A stretch of DNA of 64,000 nucleotides from Leptospira kanakyensis (GCF_004769235.1 NZ_RQFG01000010.1:248001-312000), one strand, 5' to 3'. Shown: positions 44,987-54,349, counted from the first letter of the stretch. Notes: generated by a model not told the origin, from the letters alone. Program-made: numbers and translations.

Positions 44987-45057
44987 CACTAATTAATTTA
45001 CTTTTCAGGTGAATATTTCATTTACAATAAACTAACAATGCATATATTTTGGAATGA

Positions 45058-46104
45058 ATGAATGTTAGGCTCCTATTTTTACTCTATTTTTGTTGGATGA
45101 TCCCGTTATTTCCACAGGTAAAACGCCAAGAAATCAAAGAAGAAAAACCAGAAATAACAGATGATCTTTATAAACTAACATTAAAGAAGCCAGATGGCCC
45201 CAAATTTTTAACCATCTATCCTGGCTTACAAATCACCACAAACAACATTACAATGAAAACACCATACGGTAGTACGGCCTCTATGACAAATGATACGTCT
45301 ATTGGTAGGAATCTCCGTTTTTTCTTCGATCTAAAATCACCAGAATGGCAAACAGGAAAATATGTAGGGTTCTTTTTGTTCAATCGGAACGGTAAGTTTC
45401 AATTAACAAGTCAGGTAATCAAACGAAATGAATTTGCTGCTGCTCAGGAAGGTGAAGAACAAAATAGCACTTACACTGCAAGTATCGGTACAGAAGTAAG
45501 TGGCTCTTACTCAATGGTTTTACCAGTCATGTATTTTGGTGAAAAAGGATCTGACCACTTCCGAATTGGACTTGGGTATGGAATATCTCAAGTTAATATA
45601 AAAGGTACTAGCGACTTCAATAATGGGCAATCACTCCAGAACAATACTTTAATTTACTTATATGGAGGTTCAACCTTAGAGAGTAGAGTCGATACAATAG
45701 GAAGGTATTCTTTGTTAAGCACAGGAAACATCGATAGAGATCCATATCGAGCCTATCTTTTAAGTAATTTATCAACAGGCAAAAATCTCGAAATCCTTGG
45801 TCTCTATTCGGCTCTACAAGGAGAGATGACACCTAAATCATTTGATCCTTTGGTTTTATATATGTTTAATTCATTAACCAATGGCCAATTGAATCCAATA
45901 GAACTTTATGCTTTAAGTACATTATTAAAAGGAAGAGTGAATACAGCTTCTAAGTATGCCCAAACGTATTATTTCTTCTGGGAAGTTCCGTTTGGTCCAA
46001 TCAACTGGAGAGTTGGTGTAGGCATAATCGATTACAAACAAAATCACTTTGATGTTCAACTACGAAACTTTGAAACAGCGTTATATGTTCCAATCGACCT
46101 TTAA
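45058..46104 (+). CDS. Probable outer-membrane beta-barrel protein, unknown family
   Basis: A 348-residue exported protein: signal peptide (~1-20), charged linker ('RQEIKEEKPEITDD'), then alternating hydrophobic strands with Tyr/Gly-rich phrases ('FFDLKSPEWQTGKYVGFFLF', 'FRIGLGYGISQVNIKG') suggestive of a barrel. The pattern resembles several Leptospira surface proteins, but I cannot name a family. Followed by a convergent small-protein gene. Confidence 0.65.
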   Translation: MNVRLLFLLYFCWMIPLFPQVKRQEIKEEKPEITDDLYKLTLKKPDGPKFLTIYPGLQITTNNITMKTPYGSTASMTNDTSIGRNLRFFFDLKSPEWQTGKYVGFFLFNRNGKFQLTSQVIKRNEFAAAQEGEEQNSTYTASIGTEVSGSYSMVLPVMYFGEKGSDHFRIGLGYGISQVNIKGTSDFNNGQSLQNNTLIYLYGGSTLESRVDTIGRYSLLSTGNIDRDPYRAYLLSNLSTGKNLEILGLYSALQGEMTPKSFDPLVLYMFNSLTNGQLNPIELYALSTLLKGRVNTASKYAQTYYFFWEVPFGPINWRVGVGIIDYKQNHFDVQLRNFETALYVPIDL

Positions 46105-46135
46105 AATAACCAACATCAATAAATCATAACGACAT

Positions 46136-46171
46136 TTAAAAAAGAGGGAATTTCCGCGCAGCAAAATTCCC
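46136..46171 (-). terminator. Intrinsic terminator of the small Cys-rich gene
   Basis: On the minus strand a perfect 8-bp stem (46164-46171 with 46146-46153, arms GGGAATTT/AAATTCCC) with a GC-rich 10-base loop is followed by TCTTTTTT. Classic Rho-independent terminator located 14 bases after the stop codon of the gene at 46185. Confidence 0.8.
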
Positions 46172-46184
46172 GCCCTATCAATCC

Positions 46185-46463
46185 TCAAGGATGGCCTTTT
46201 CCCTTACACTTTCCACCCTTCACTGTAGAATCCCAATAACAATCAGGGTTTTTCAAACATTTAGTGCTGTCTGGTTTTTTTGTGCAAAGTTTATGAACGT
46301 TATCTTCCACCTTATCAGGGTTTAATGCTGGTTCATTTTCAGCCGTTTCGACTTTTCCTTGCATTTGACAAGCGAGATCATTTTCTTCACATTCTTCCGC
46401 AAATATTGGAGAAAAAGAAAAAAGGAAAACCACTAGTAACTCTAGAATGAATGATCGATTCAT
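46185..46463 (-). CDS. Small secreted Cys-rich protein
   Basis: A 92-residue protein with signal peptide (~1-22, 'LFSFSPIFAEE') and six Cys in the mature part ('EECEENDLACQ', 'KLCTKKPDSTKCLKNPDCYW', 'GKCKGKG'). The Cys spacing implies three disulfides; probably periplasmic or released. GGAGCAG ribosome-binding site. No known family. Confidence 0.65.
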   Translation of the reverse strand: MNRSFILELLVVFLFSFSPIFAEECEENDLACQMQGKVETAENEPALNPDKVEDNVHKLCTKKPDSTKCLKNPDCYWDSTVKGGKCKGKGHP

Positions 46464-46644
46464 ACCTGCTCCTTAAACTTCTAAATTTGATAGAGGGTAA
46501 GTGTATCAAATACCACAAACAATAGGCAATAATTTTTTTACCTTCTTTTAAACAATGATACAAATCTAACTTGGTTCCCTTGGAGACCAAAGATATACAT
46601 TCGCATTGACTAATTTTCGTACAATTCCTAAGTTATGTTGAGAT

Positions 46645-47229
46645 ATGAAAGAAACGGAATCAGAACGTTGTTCCTGGTGTTTGAAATTTGACCAATACAT
46701 AAAGTATCATGATGAAGAATGGGGAGTGCCCGTCCATGAGGATCAAATTCATTTTGAGTTTTTAATTCTTGAAGGTGCACAAGCAGGACTCAGTTGGTCT
46801 ACCATCTTAAAAAAACGTGAAGGTTACAGAAAGGTGTTCGCAAACTTTGATCCAATAAAAGTAGCAAAGTTCACCGATAAAAAATTAGAAAAAATCCTCT
46901 TAGATCCATCAATCGTTCGTAACCGATTGAAAGTATATGCTGCAGTAAATAATGCAAAACGGTTTTTAGAAATTCAAAAAGAATTCGGCTCCTTTGACAA
47001 ATACATTTGGAGTTTTGTAAATCACAAACCAATTCAAAATCGGAGAAAAAGTTTAAAAGAGGTTCCTGCTACAACCAAAGAATCAGATCTTTTGAGTAAA
47101 GATTTAATCAAACGTGGTTTTAAGTTTGTCGGTAGTACGGTAATTTATGCGCATATGCAAGCATGTGGCCTTGTCAATGACCACATTGAAAGTTGTTTTC
47201 GATATAAAGAAATACTTTCTATCTCTTAA
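46645..47229 (+). CDS. tag: DNA-3-methyladenine glycosylase I
   Basis: A 194-residue base-excision repair enzyme that removes 3-methyladenine. Zinc ligands as in E. coli Tag: Cys in 'RCSWC', His in 'YHDEEWGVP', His in 'VNDHIESC' and the Cys ending it. Other signatures are 'FEFLILEGAQAGLSWSTIL' and 'VGSTVIYAHMQACGLVNDH'. Overlaps the convergent tetR gene by 11 bases. Confidence 0.95.
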   Translation: MKETESERCSWCLKFDQYIKYHDEEWGVPVHEDQIHFEFLILEGAQAGLSWSTILKKREGYRKVFANFDPIKVAKFTDKKLEKILLDPSIVRNRLKVYAAVNNAKRFLEIQKEFGSFDKYIWSFVNHKPIQNRRKSLKEVPATTKESDLLSKDLIKRGFKFVGSTVIYAHMQACGLVNDHIESCFRYKEILSIS

Positions 47230-47794
47230 GCACTCCATAAAAAATAACATTCACAACTTCAGCTTGAAACTCATGTATATTCAAAGGAATTGTGATTGAA
47301 TTTTTGTTGCTAAGTATCATCTCAATAGACGAAAGAAAAAGATGTACGGCAACTTCGGGCATATATCCCTCTCGAAGTTCACCTTTCATTTTTGCCATTT
47401 GGAAAATTTTTCCAATAGACTCAGGAATTTCTTTTTCTCTCCTTTTTTTAAATCGCTCTAATTGTTGAGGAAACATTTCCGATACTTCTCTAATAAACAA
47501 ATCATTCATTACATAAGGAGATTCTTCTATTAACGATTGATGGAGTTTCGAAAACTTCTGTACCGCTGTTAAAGATTCGTCATTCGCTATTTGTTGAATG
47601 ACTTTTTGAATCTCATTTTGTCTATACTCCATAAAAAATTCCATAAGGTCTTGTTTATTAGAGTAGTATTTATACAATGTTTTGCGGCTGATTTTCAAAG
47701 AACTTGCTATTTCTTCCATTTTTGTTTTGGAATATCCATACTTTGAAAATAATTCTTCAGCTTTTTCTAATATTCTAACTTGAACAGGATCCAA
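47219..47794 (-). CDS. TetR-family transcriptional regulator
   Basis: A 191-residue repressor: N-terminal HTH 'LFSKYGYSKTKMEEIASS' and 'ISRKTLYKYYSNKQDLMEF', then a helical ligand domain. It is the last gene of the tolC-RND-tetR operon, 10 bases after the pump gene. It likely represses the operon by binding the long inverted repeat at 52457-52488. Confidence 0.85.
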   Translation of the reverse strand: MDPVQVRILEKAEELFSKYGYSKTKMEEIASSLKISRKTLYKYYSNKQDLMEFFMEYRQNEIQKVIQQIANDESLTAVQKFSKLHQSLIEESPYVMNDLFIREVSEMFPQQLERFKKRREKEIPESIGKIFQMAKMKGELREGYMPEVAVHLFLSSIEMILSNKNSITIPLNIHEFQAEVVNVIFYGVLKR

Positions 47795-47804
47795 ATCAAA
47801 ACCC

Positions 47805-50800
47805 TCACTTCTTTTTTTTGTTCATAGAATCAATAAAACGAGTAATATATTGATACACAGCAGGAATCACATACAACGTCAAAATTGTGGAAGAGATTAA
47901 ACCTCCAATCACTGTTACACCCATACTGGTTCTTTGTTTGGATGCTTCATTGAGACCAATGGCCACAGGCAACATCCCCGCAATGAGAGCAATTGATGTC
48001 ATCAAAATAGGTCTAAGCCTCGCCCTACCCGCTTCTATTAATGCAGTCCGTGTATCCACTCCAGTATTTCGTAAGTCTTTAGCAAAATCAATGAGAAGAA
48101 TCGAATTTTTGGTGGCCAAACCAAAAAGTAAAATCATTCCAATGTTGGCAAAGATATCCATTGATTTTCCTGTGAGAAATAAACCCCAAAAAGCTCCCGT
48201 CATCGCTAAAGGAATTACCACAAGTATCGAAATGGGAATGATAAAACTTTCGTATAAGGAAGCAAGGACTAGATAAATAAACACAACTCCTAATCCCAAA
48301 GCAATGGCCATGTTCTTTCCCGTAGATTCTAAATTTTCCGTTTGCCCACTATACGATACTTTTAGTCCATCTGGCATCGGTAACTCTTCTTTTAGAATTC
48401 TTTGTAGTTCTGCCATTGTATATCCTGAACCTCGACCATTGGGATTGGTATCAGCAGAAATTTCCACGGAACGATTTCTATTTTGTCTTTGGATGGTTGC
48501 AGGCCCCGTTGTGGAAATCCCAGCACTCACAAAAGACAATGGAACCATATAACCATTGATATTTGGAACAACCACTTGGTGGAAGTTCTTTTCAATATTC
48601 CTTTGGTCTTCTAACATACGAACACGAATATCATATTCAAGATTATTCTCTCTGAATACTGCTTGTGTGTCACCTTCTACAATGATCCTTAGTTCTTTAC
48701 CCAAAGATTGTGGATTCACCCCTAATTTTACAATTTGTTCTCCTTTGGGAACAATTTTGAATTCCGGAGCACCTTCCCGCAAACTAATGTCTGGATCTGT
48801 TAGGTCAGGCATTAGTTTTATTTTTTCAAAAACTAATTTACTATACGATTCTACTTTTTCTGCATCATTTCCAGTGATGACAAATGAAAAAGATCTTTGT
48901 CCGCCACCAATCGCATCATAGTTTTTTACGATCGGTTTCGCATAAGAATAAGGTATGAGTTCTTTTCTTATGTATTCTTTAAATTGTGGTGTATTTAATT
49001 TTCTCTGTTTTGATGAGACCAACTCCACATAAATATCAATTTTGTTTTGTTTTACATATCCCGCAGTCAAAAATACTTCTTTTTTAGATCGAAGAAGTTC
49101 ACTCACCTTTTTGTTTAACTCTTTTGTTGCTTCCACACTGGCACCAGGAGGTAACTCGAAGGTAACAGTAAACTGACCCAAATCTTGTGTGGGAATAAAC
49201 TCAGATTTTAATGTTTTAGAGATAAATATACTACTTATAAAAATCAAAACAGCTACAGACAATACAAATAACGGACGTTTGGTTGATACTACTAAAGTTT
49301 TAACATAAAGATTAGTCAGTTTATCCTGAAATTTATCAAAAGTCCGAAGTGGAACTGAGAGAATTTTTTCTATTCGGCCTGGTTCTTTTGGATTATGTTC
49401 TCCGCCGAAGTAGGCAGACATCATCGGTGCAATGGTTAAGGCATCGTATAAGGAAATCAACAATGCAAAACATACAGTAAGTCCGAAGGGGCATAAAATT
49501 TGTCCAATCACTCCATCGATAAAAGCGATGGGACCAAATACAGCAAGGATGGCAAATGTAGTGGCAAGTACGGCAAGAGTCACTTCTTTTGTGCCATCCA
49601 AAGCAGCTTGTTTGCTATCCTTACCCATTTCTTTATGTCTATGTATGTTTTCTCTGACAACAATGGCATCATCAATGAGCAGTCCTACCGCAAGAGACAT
49701 CGCGAGTAATGTCATTTGATTGATGGTAAACCCCGCTAGTTTCATCAAAATGAAGGAACCAAGTAAAGATGTAGGAAGGGCAAGCCCTGTGATAAGTGTG
49801 GATCTGACACTCCCTAAAAAAAACAAAACAACAATAATGGTCAGAACAATTCCAATATAAATAGATTCCTCAACGTCCCAAACATTGTCTTTTACTACTT
49901 TAGAAGAGTCGTTATAATAATCAAAAGTTACATTTGGAAACTCTTTCTGCAGATCAGTAACTTTCTTTTTTACTGCCTCAGCCACCTGAACAGAGTTAGC
50001 TCCTGATTGTTTATACACTAACAAAAATAGTGCCGGTTTTCCATTCCAATATGCTAAGGATGTCACTTCTTCAGAAGCTTCAACCACTCGGCCTACATCT
50101 GATAATTGAATGGGAATTTCGTTATTCATAAAACTAATAGGAACATTTCGGATTTCATCAAAACTTCGATATTCATTAATAGTTCGAAAAGACAAATCAG
50201 ATTGTTCACCACGGATTTTTCCGGCAGGTATGTTCGCACCACCAGCGGCAATTTTTTGTGAAACTTGTGAAGCCGATAAATTTCTTGATTTCAATCGGTT
50301 CCGATCAAGTTCCACCCAAATTTCTTTTTTTCGACCTCCCACAATATCCACAGAACCAACATTTGAAATAGAGATTAATCTTTGTTTTATAGTCTCTGAT
50401 GCAAAATCATAAAACTCATTATCTGCTAACTCCGATTGTAAGGAAATACTAATGATTGGTTGGTCAGCTGGATCCAAACGTTTAATAACCGGTTCTTCTA
50501 GTTCCGCCGGAAGTTTTTTCTTGGCAAAAGCCACCTTATCTCTAATTTGTTGTTCCGCATAACTAATCACAGTTTCAGAAGTAAATTCAGCCACAATCAC
50601 AGCAGAACCTTCATTACAAATAGATCTTAATTTTTTTAATCCAGAAATGGTTGAAAGTTCATCTTCAATTGGTTTGGCAACCAAAGTCTCGATTTCATTC
50701 GGTGCTGCACCTGGGTATGTGACATTGATCGAAATTGTAGGAATACTCATGTCTGGAAAGTTTTCAACGCCGAGTTTACCAAAACTTACAATCCCAACGA

Positions 50801-50867
50801 CTACGATAAGGATGACCGTACAGGCAATAAATACAGGTCTTTGAATGGATAATTTTGCTAAATTCAT
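47805..50867 (-). CDS. RND efflux pump, inner-membrane subunit (HAE1/AcrB-like)
   Basis: A 1020-residue RND transporter with 12 membrane helices and two large periplasmic loops; full length. N-terminal 'IQRPVFIACTVILIVVVG', porter motif 'TYPGAAPNEIETLVAKPIE', proton-relay Asp pair in 'AVGLLIDDAIVVREN' (~398) and the helix-10 Lys in 'GLATKNSILLIDFA'. Expels drugs or lipophilic compounds using proton motive force. Start overlaps the TolC stop (ATGA). No periplasmic adaptor gene is present in the operon, which is unusual. Confidence 0.93.
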   Translation of the reverse strand: MNLAKLSIQRPVFIACTVILIVVVGIVSFGKLGVENFPDMSIPTISINVTYPGAAPNEIETLVAKPIEDELSTISGLKKLRSICNEGSAVIVAEFTSETVISYAEQQIRDKVAFAKKKLPAELEEPVIKRLDPADQPIISISLQSELADNEFYDFASETIKQRLISISNVGSVDIVGGRKKEIWVELDRNRLKSRNLSASQVSQKIAAGGANIPAGKIRGEQSDLSFRTINEYRSFDEIRNVPISFMNNEIPIQLSDVGRVVEASEEVTSLAYWNGKPALFLLVYKQSGANSVQVAEAVKKKVTDLQKEFPNVTFDYYNDSSKVVKDNVWDVEESIYIGIVLTIIVVLFFLGSVRSTLITGLALPTSLLGSFILMKLAGFTINQMTLLAMSLAVGLLIDDAIVVRENIHRHKEMGKDSKQAALDGTKEVTLAVLATTFAILAVFGPIAFIDGVIGQILCPFGLTVCFALLISLYDALTIAPMMSAYFGGEHNPKEPGRIEKILSVPLRTFDKFQDKLTNLYVKTLVVSTKRPLFVLSVAVLIFISSIFISKTLKSEFIPTQDLGQFTVTFELPPGASVEATKELNKKVSELLRSKKEVFLTAGYVKQNKIDIYVELVSSKQRKLNTPQFKEYIRKELIPYSYAKPIVKNYDAIGGGQRSFSFVITGNDAEKVESYSKLVFEKIKLMPDLTDPDISLREGAPEFKIVPKGEQIVKLGVNPQSLGKELRIIVEGDTQAVFRENNLEYDIRVRMLEDQRNIEKNFHQVVVPNINGYMVPLSFVSAGISTTGPATIQRQNRNRSVEISADTNPNGRGSGYTMAELQRILKEELPMPDGLKVSYSGQTENLESTGKNMAIALGLGVVFIYLVLASLYESFIIPISILVVIPLAMTGAFWGLFLTGKSMDIFANIGMILLFGLATKNSILLIDFAKDLRNTGVDTRTALIEAGRARLRPILMTSIALIAGMLPVAIGLNEASKQRTSMGVTVIGGLISSTILTLYVIPAVYQYITRFIDSMNKKKK

Positions 50868-52435
50868 TGGTTTTCCTCTGTGTTCAGTAAAGATAATTGT
50901 TCGGGATCTAAAGAGTATTTTTCAAAGAAAGTTCCTTTAGAAATTTCGTATTGGACAATTGCTATATTGTAGGTGATTAAAGATTGTGAGTGATTGGACT
51001 GAGATCTTACATAAGCATCCATTGCATTTTTTAATACTAGAGATGTCCCTCTTCCATTACGAAAGGCAGACAAGGCCTTATAATAAAAAAGTTTACTTTC
51101 CTGTTTGTTTTTCTTTGCTTCTAAAAAAAGTTCATAACTCACTGTTAAATTTTCTCGTTTCGATAATAGGTCGGCCCTTACTTTGTTTTGAGTTTCCGTC
51201 CATTCCAACTGAGCTTGTCTTTTTTCAGATTCAGCTTTTTTGTATTCTGCTTCCGCAATTTCATTTCCTAAGGGATATTCTAATTTGAACTCTGCAGTAT
51301 TTTGGTTAAACCTTCCGCCAAGGATTCCATAAAAATCTTGAGGAAACTGTTGGTCGTAATTTTTAAAATTATAAGTTCCACCGACAGAAAACTTCGGCAA
51401 CAAACCATTGTCTGCCGCCTTTAAATTGTCTTCAGAATTCTTTAATTGTAATAAAGAAGCACGCACATCATATCGTTTCTCAAGAGCGCTTAAAACTTCT
51501 TCTTCATAATTGGAAGTCACCTCCAACTTTTCTTCATTCAAAATTGGCAAAAAAGAAAAGTTTCCATCAGGTTCTTTACCTAAAGATGTCAGCAGATCTC
51601 TTCTGTTTCTATTTCTTTCTAACTCAGAATTTTTAACGGCACTGGTTGCAGAAAGTACGATAGAATTCCATTGATGAATATCACCGGTGGTATCAAATCC
51701 GAAGTTTGCTTTTTTGGAATAGATATCACGAATTAACTTTGCATTTCCAAGTAAAGAAGTATTGGTTTCAAGAACCTCTTCCGCCAAACTCAAGTTCCAA
51801 AATTCAATTAACGAGTTTACCAAACTTTTCGATAATGAATCAAGTGTATTTAATCGTTGGATCGATGATGATCGTCTAGCACTCGCTAATTTCAATCTAT
51901 CTTGATACCCAAAAAAGTTTTTTAATAGATCCTGGCTAATATTGATTCCGACGGTTGCAAAATGATAGGATGGTTGTGCAAAACTAGAGAACCCACTTGA
52001 ACTTTGTGTTTTACCAGCATTGGTTTCAAATCTGTTGTCAATGACAGCAATCCCAAGTGAAGTTCCCGTATTAAACTTTTTATTGATCCCCGCCTGTAAG
52101 CTATTATCTGTAATCCTTGTTCCTTGGATGGCATATTGCGGGAGGTTAAAGTTTGTGGTGTTTTTGGCCGTTCCCTTTGCCTCAGCCGTCCAGGCGTAAG
52201 CCCCATTTGCCTTTTCCCACTCGTAATTCGTGGTTTTTAGCTGCAACTTCAATGTTTGTAGGCTGACCTGGTTATCCCAAGCCATCTTCAGGATGTCATC
52301 CATTCGTAAGGATGTGGTGGGAGCGGGTTCCTTCGCAGAAATTGGCATGATAAAGCCAAAAAGGAGGAAGGCCATTGCCATCCGCCAATGGGTGGGAGTG
52401 AAAATCTTCATTTCGTTCATTTGCTTTGGAAACAT
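50864..52435 (-). CDS. TolC-family outer-membrane channel
   Basis: A 523-residue outer-membrane efflux protein: signal peptide ending 'MPISAKE', then two OEP repeats rich in heptad helices ('MDDILKMAWDNQVSLQTLKLQ', 'YDVRASLLQLKNSEDNLKAADNG'). ATG 52435 is chosen because AAAGGA lies eight bases upstream; ATGs at 52420 and 52411 are in frame and give a shorter n-region. First gene of the efflux operon. Confidence 0.88.
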   Translation of the reverse strand: MFPKQMNEMKIFTPTHWRMAMAFLLFGFIMPISAKEPAPTTSLRMDDILKMAWDNQVSLQTLKLQLKTTNYEWEKANGAYAWTAEAKGTAKNTTNFNLPQYAIQGTRITDNSLQAGINKKFNTGTSLGIAVIDNRFETNAGKTQSSSGFSSFAQPSYHFATVGINISQDLLKNFFGYQDRLKLASARRSSSIQRLNTLDSLSKSLVNSLIEFWNLSLAEEVLETNTSLLGNAKLIRDIYSKKANFGFDTTGDIHQWNSIVLSATSAVKNSELERNRNRRDLLTSLGKEPDGNFSFLPILNEEKLEVTSNYEEEVLSALEKRYDVRASLLQLKNSEDNLKAADNGLLPKFSVGGTYNFKNYDQQFPQDFYGILGGRFNQNTAEFKLEYPLGNEIAEAEYKKAESEKRQAQLEWTETQNKVRADLLSKRENLTVSYELFLEAKKNKQESKLFYYKALSAFRNGRGTSLVLKNAMDAYVRSQSNHSQSLITYNIAIVQYEISKGTFFEKYSLDPEQLSLLNTEENQ

Positions 52436-52456
52436 TTTTTGTATCCTTTGTATCTA

Positions 52457-52488
52457 CAGGAAACAAATTTTGACTTCTTTGTTTCCTG
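52457..52488. promoter_or_regulatory. Long inverted repeat, probable TetR operator
   Basis: Perfect 11-base arms CAGGAAACAAA (52457-52467) and TTTGTTTCCTG (52478-52488) with a 10-base spacer, 22 bases upstream of the tolC ATG. Arm length and position fit an operator of the operon's own TetR repressor; it could also fold as an mRNA hairpin. Confidence 0.5.
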
Positions 52489-52872
52489 GCAAGCAAAAAA
52501 CGAATTTTTAATGAATGGGCCCAAATGCTAGGATTACTACGGAAAATAAAGGGAAAATGTAGGGAGAATTATGAATTTGGGAATTCTTACTTTCTTTTGG
52601 AACTTCAGATTCCCCGCTTGCAGGAAAATTTTAGAGAAAATGAAAGAGCTGTCCTTAAGCACTTTTTTCGGAATTACTCTGTAAGGTCGGACTTTAACCC
52701 GTTTAAGAATGGTATCCATCAACGAATTTGCAAAATTTCAAATAAAATAATATAAAGTTTTAGCAATATTCTTTTTACCCTATTTTTGTTTACCGTTAGG
52801 TTGTAAATGAGGAAGTGTTCATACTGCAACTTTGTTAGTTGCTACATAAAGAAAACTCAAAAAGGAAACCTA
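52489..52872. other. Non-coding region between tolC and a lipoprotein gene
   Basis: It holds divergent promoters by position, but I see no confident gene, RNA or repeat. A 76-codon open frame on the plus strand (52525-52755) has no ribosome-binding site and no recognisable features. An AAAGGAAA at the right end is the lipoprotein's ribosome-binding site. Confidence 0.4.
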
Positions 52873-53358
52873 ATGGTAAAAAAAATAGAACTGCTTGTAT
52901 TGATGATATTTATAATTAGTTTAACTCTAAACTGTCCTAAAGAATCTAAAAAAGATGATTCCGCTGCATTGTTGATCCTACTAGCGGCAAACTCAAGTGG
53001 AACAGGTTGTAATGTTACAATTAGTGGTTCATCCGATAATTTTGCACTCACACATGCCACATCTGTAGTTCAAACCATTAATAGAACAGAATCATCTTCC
53101 GGTGCCTTATGGGTAGTCAGCGCTAAAGGATTATCGGCAAACTCAAAAGTTGTTTTTACTGATGATCCAGGTTCAGTGAATGTTTACAAACAATCAGATT
53201 GTCCGATTGTCTTTGGACAAAATAGTGCTTTCCAAGGTATAAACTATCAGCTTGTAACAAATTCTTCAACGCAAACCTATACAATCATTACTCCAGGAGA
53301 TTATTTATTTATTGGAGTTTCATCAACAGGGAAAATACCGAAAGTTCAGATCCAATAA
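52873..53358 (+). CDS. Small lipoprotein of unknown function
   Basis: A 161-residue lipoprotein: signal peptide with lipobox 'SLTLNC' (Cys ~21), then a low-complexity Ser/Ala stretch ('LLILLAANSSGTGC') common in Leptospira lipoproteins, and a beta-rich ~110-residue domain. ATG 52873 is preferred over 52807 because AAAGGAAA precedes it and the signal peptide starts there. Ends in a terminator. Confidence 0.75.
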   Translation: MVKKIELLVLMIFIISLTLNCPKESKKDDSAALLILLAANSSGTGCNVTISGSSDNFALTHATSVVQTINRTESSSGALWVVSAKGLSANSKVVFTDDPGSVNVYKQSDCPIVFGQNSAFQGINYQLVTNSSTQTYTIITPGDYLFIGVSSTGKIPKVQIQ

Positions 53359-53369
53359 CCAATCCGTTT

Positions 53370-53404
53370 TGTGTCAGCTAGGATGGTTCGACCTAGTTGA
53401 CACA
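53370..53404 (+). terminator. Hairpin terminator after the lipoprotein
   Basis: Arms TGTGTCAGCTAGG (53370-53382) and CCTAGTTGACACA (53392-53404) pair over 13 bases with one G-T wobble and a 9-base loop, followed by TTGTTT on the plus strand. Confidence 0.65.
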
Positions 53405-53418
53405 TTGTTTCACTAGGT

Positions 53419-53805
53419 TTATTTTTTTTCCGCAGCTACAACAGCTTTGATCATCTTCCATTCACCTTCTTCAAAGTAGAAGGTATACATAGATTGGAAT
53501 TTCATAACCTTACTTTCCAAATCCGCTTTCACAAAACCGAACTTGTCCAAAAAATCAATAGAATGGATATTCACCGCCCTTTCCACTCCTCCGATTTTTC
53601 CATCCTTTAACGACTCAATGTACTTAATTTTATTGGAACTGAAAATGAGATCACTCCCTTTGATATATACACTATCTGAATACTCAGTATGAAACTTTTT
53701 TTCTACTGCCGAGGTATTACCCTCATCAATGTTTTTCATTAACATAAGAAATTCTTCTTTTAAAGAATCCTCATTCATTTCAGCCTTTATTTGATTTGTG
53801 ATCAT
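53419..53805 (-). CDS. NTF2-like (SnoaL/DUF4440-type) protein
   Basis: A 128-residue protein with the NTF2-like cone fold pattern: N-terminal helices ('DSLKEEFLMLMKNIDEGN'), central strands and C-terminal 'YTFYFEEGEWKMIKAVVAAE'. No signal peptide. Catalytic or binding role unknown. A strong AAAGGAGG precedes the ATG. A 22-bp palindrome identical in core to the operator of the upstream MarR gene lies 56 bases before the start, so this is probably the MarR target. Confidence 0.65.
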   Translation of the reverse strand: MITNQIKAEMNEDSLKEEFLMLMKNIDEGNTSAVEKKFHTEYSDSVYIKGSDLIFSSNKIKYIESLKDGKIGGVERAVNIHSIDFLDKFGFVKADLESKVMKFQSMYTFYFEEGEWKMIKAVVAAEKK

Positions 53806-53860
53806 AGTTTCCTCCTTTAATCACGAAAGTTTTAAGATTTAATCATTCATAAAAAACTCT

Positions 53861-53882
53861 ATTTGTTGCTATAGCAACAAAT
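53861..53882. promoter_or_regulatory. 22-bp palindromic MarR operator in front of the NTF2-like gene
   Basis: A perfect palindrome with half-site ATTTGTTGCTA. Its central 16 bases are identical to the palindrome in front of the MarR gene (54334-54349). Lies between the marR stop and the NTF2-like gene. Confidence 0.7.
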
Positions 53883-53893
53883 AGTAAAAAAAA

Positions 53894-54331
53894 TTAATCT
53901 ATCGATTCTTCATAAATTTGATCAATAATTCGTTTGAAAGTTTTAAAATCTTGTGTTGATAATTTTTTAAACATTCGTTTTCGTTCCTCCGTCACAACAG
54001 AAGCCATCAAATGATAGATCTCAGAACCTTTTTTGGTTGGATACACTTGATTTTTTCTACGATCTTCTGGATCGGCTTGGATTTTGATCCAACCCTTTTC
54101 TTCCATATTGCGAAGGGCTCTTGCCATGGAAGGCCTATCATCAAAATCTCGCCCCAAATCCGACTGGCTACATCCAGGTTGTTTCATCAAACGAACTAGA
54201 ACAAACCACTGTTCGGGAAAGAGATCAAGCCCATTTGCTGCTGCCAAACGCATAAACTGACGTCGCAAAGAGCGCACCGTCCGATAAATCAGATAAGCAT
54301 AGGAGTTTTCTAAATCAAATGAATCCGACAT
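53894..54331 (-). CDS. MarR-family transcriptional regulator
   Basis: A 145-residue winged-helix repressor: 'LFPEQWFVLVRLMKQPGCSQ', 'DLGRDFDDRPSMARALRNME' (recognition helix) and 'RRKNQVYPTKKG' (wing). The ATG lies two bases after a palindrome copy and has no ribosome-binding site, so translation may be leaderless or weak. Palindromes before this gene and before the downstream NTF2-like gene suggest it controls both. Confidence 0.88.
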   Translation of the reverse strand: MSDSFDLENSYAYLIYRTVRSLRRQFMRLAAANGLDLFPEQWFVLVRLMKQPGCSQSDLGRDFDDRPSMARALRNMEEKGWIKIQADPEDRRKNQVYPTKKGSEIYHLMASVVTEERKRMFKKLSTQDFKTFKRIIDQIYEESID

Positions 54332-54333
54332 AT

Positions 54334-54349
54334 TGTTGCTATAGCAACA
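54334..54349. promoter_or_regulatory. Palindromic operator at the marR start
   Basis: The perfect 16-base palindrome TGTTGCTATAGCAACA overlaps the likely -10/start region of marR and matches the centre of the site at 53861-53882, supporting autoregulation. Confidence 0.7.

Noticed and set aside
52525..52755. 76-codon open frame between tolC and a lipoprotein gene
   Set aside because: No ribosome-binding site, no motif, biased composition; it probably covers promoter DNA.
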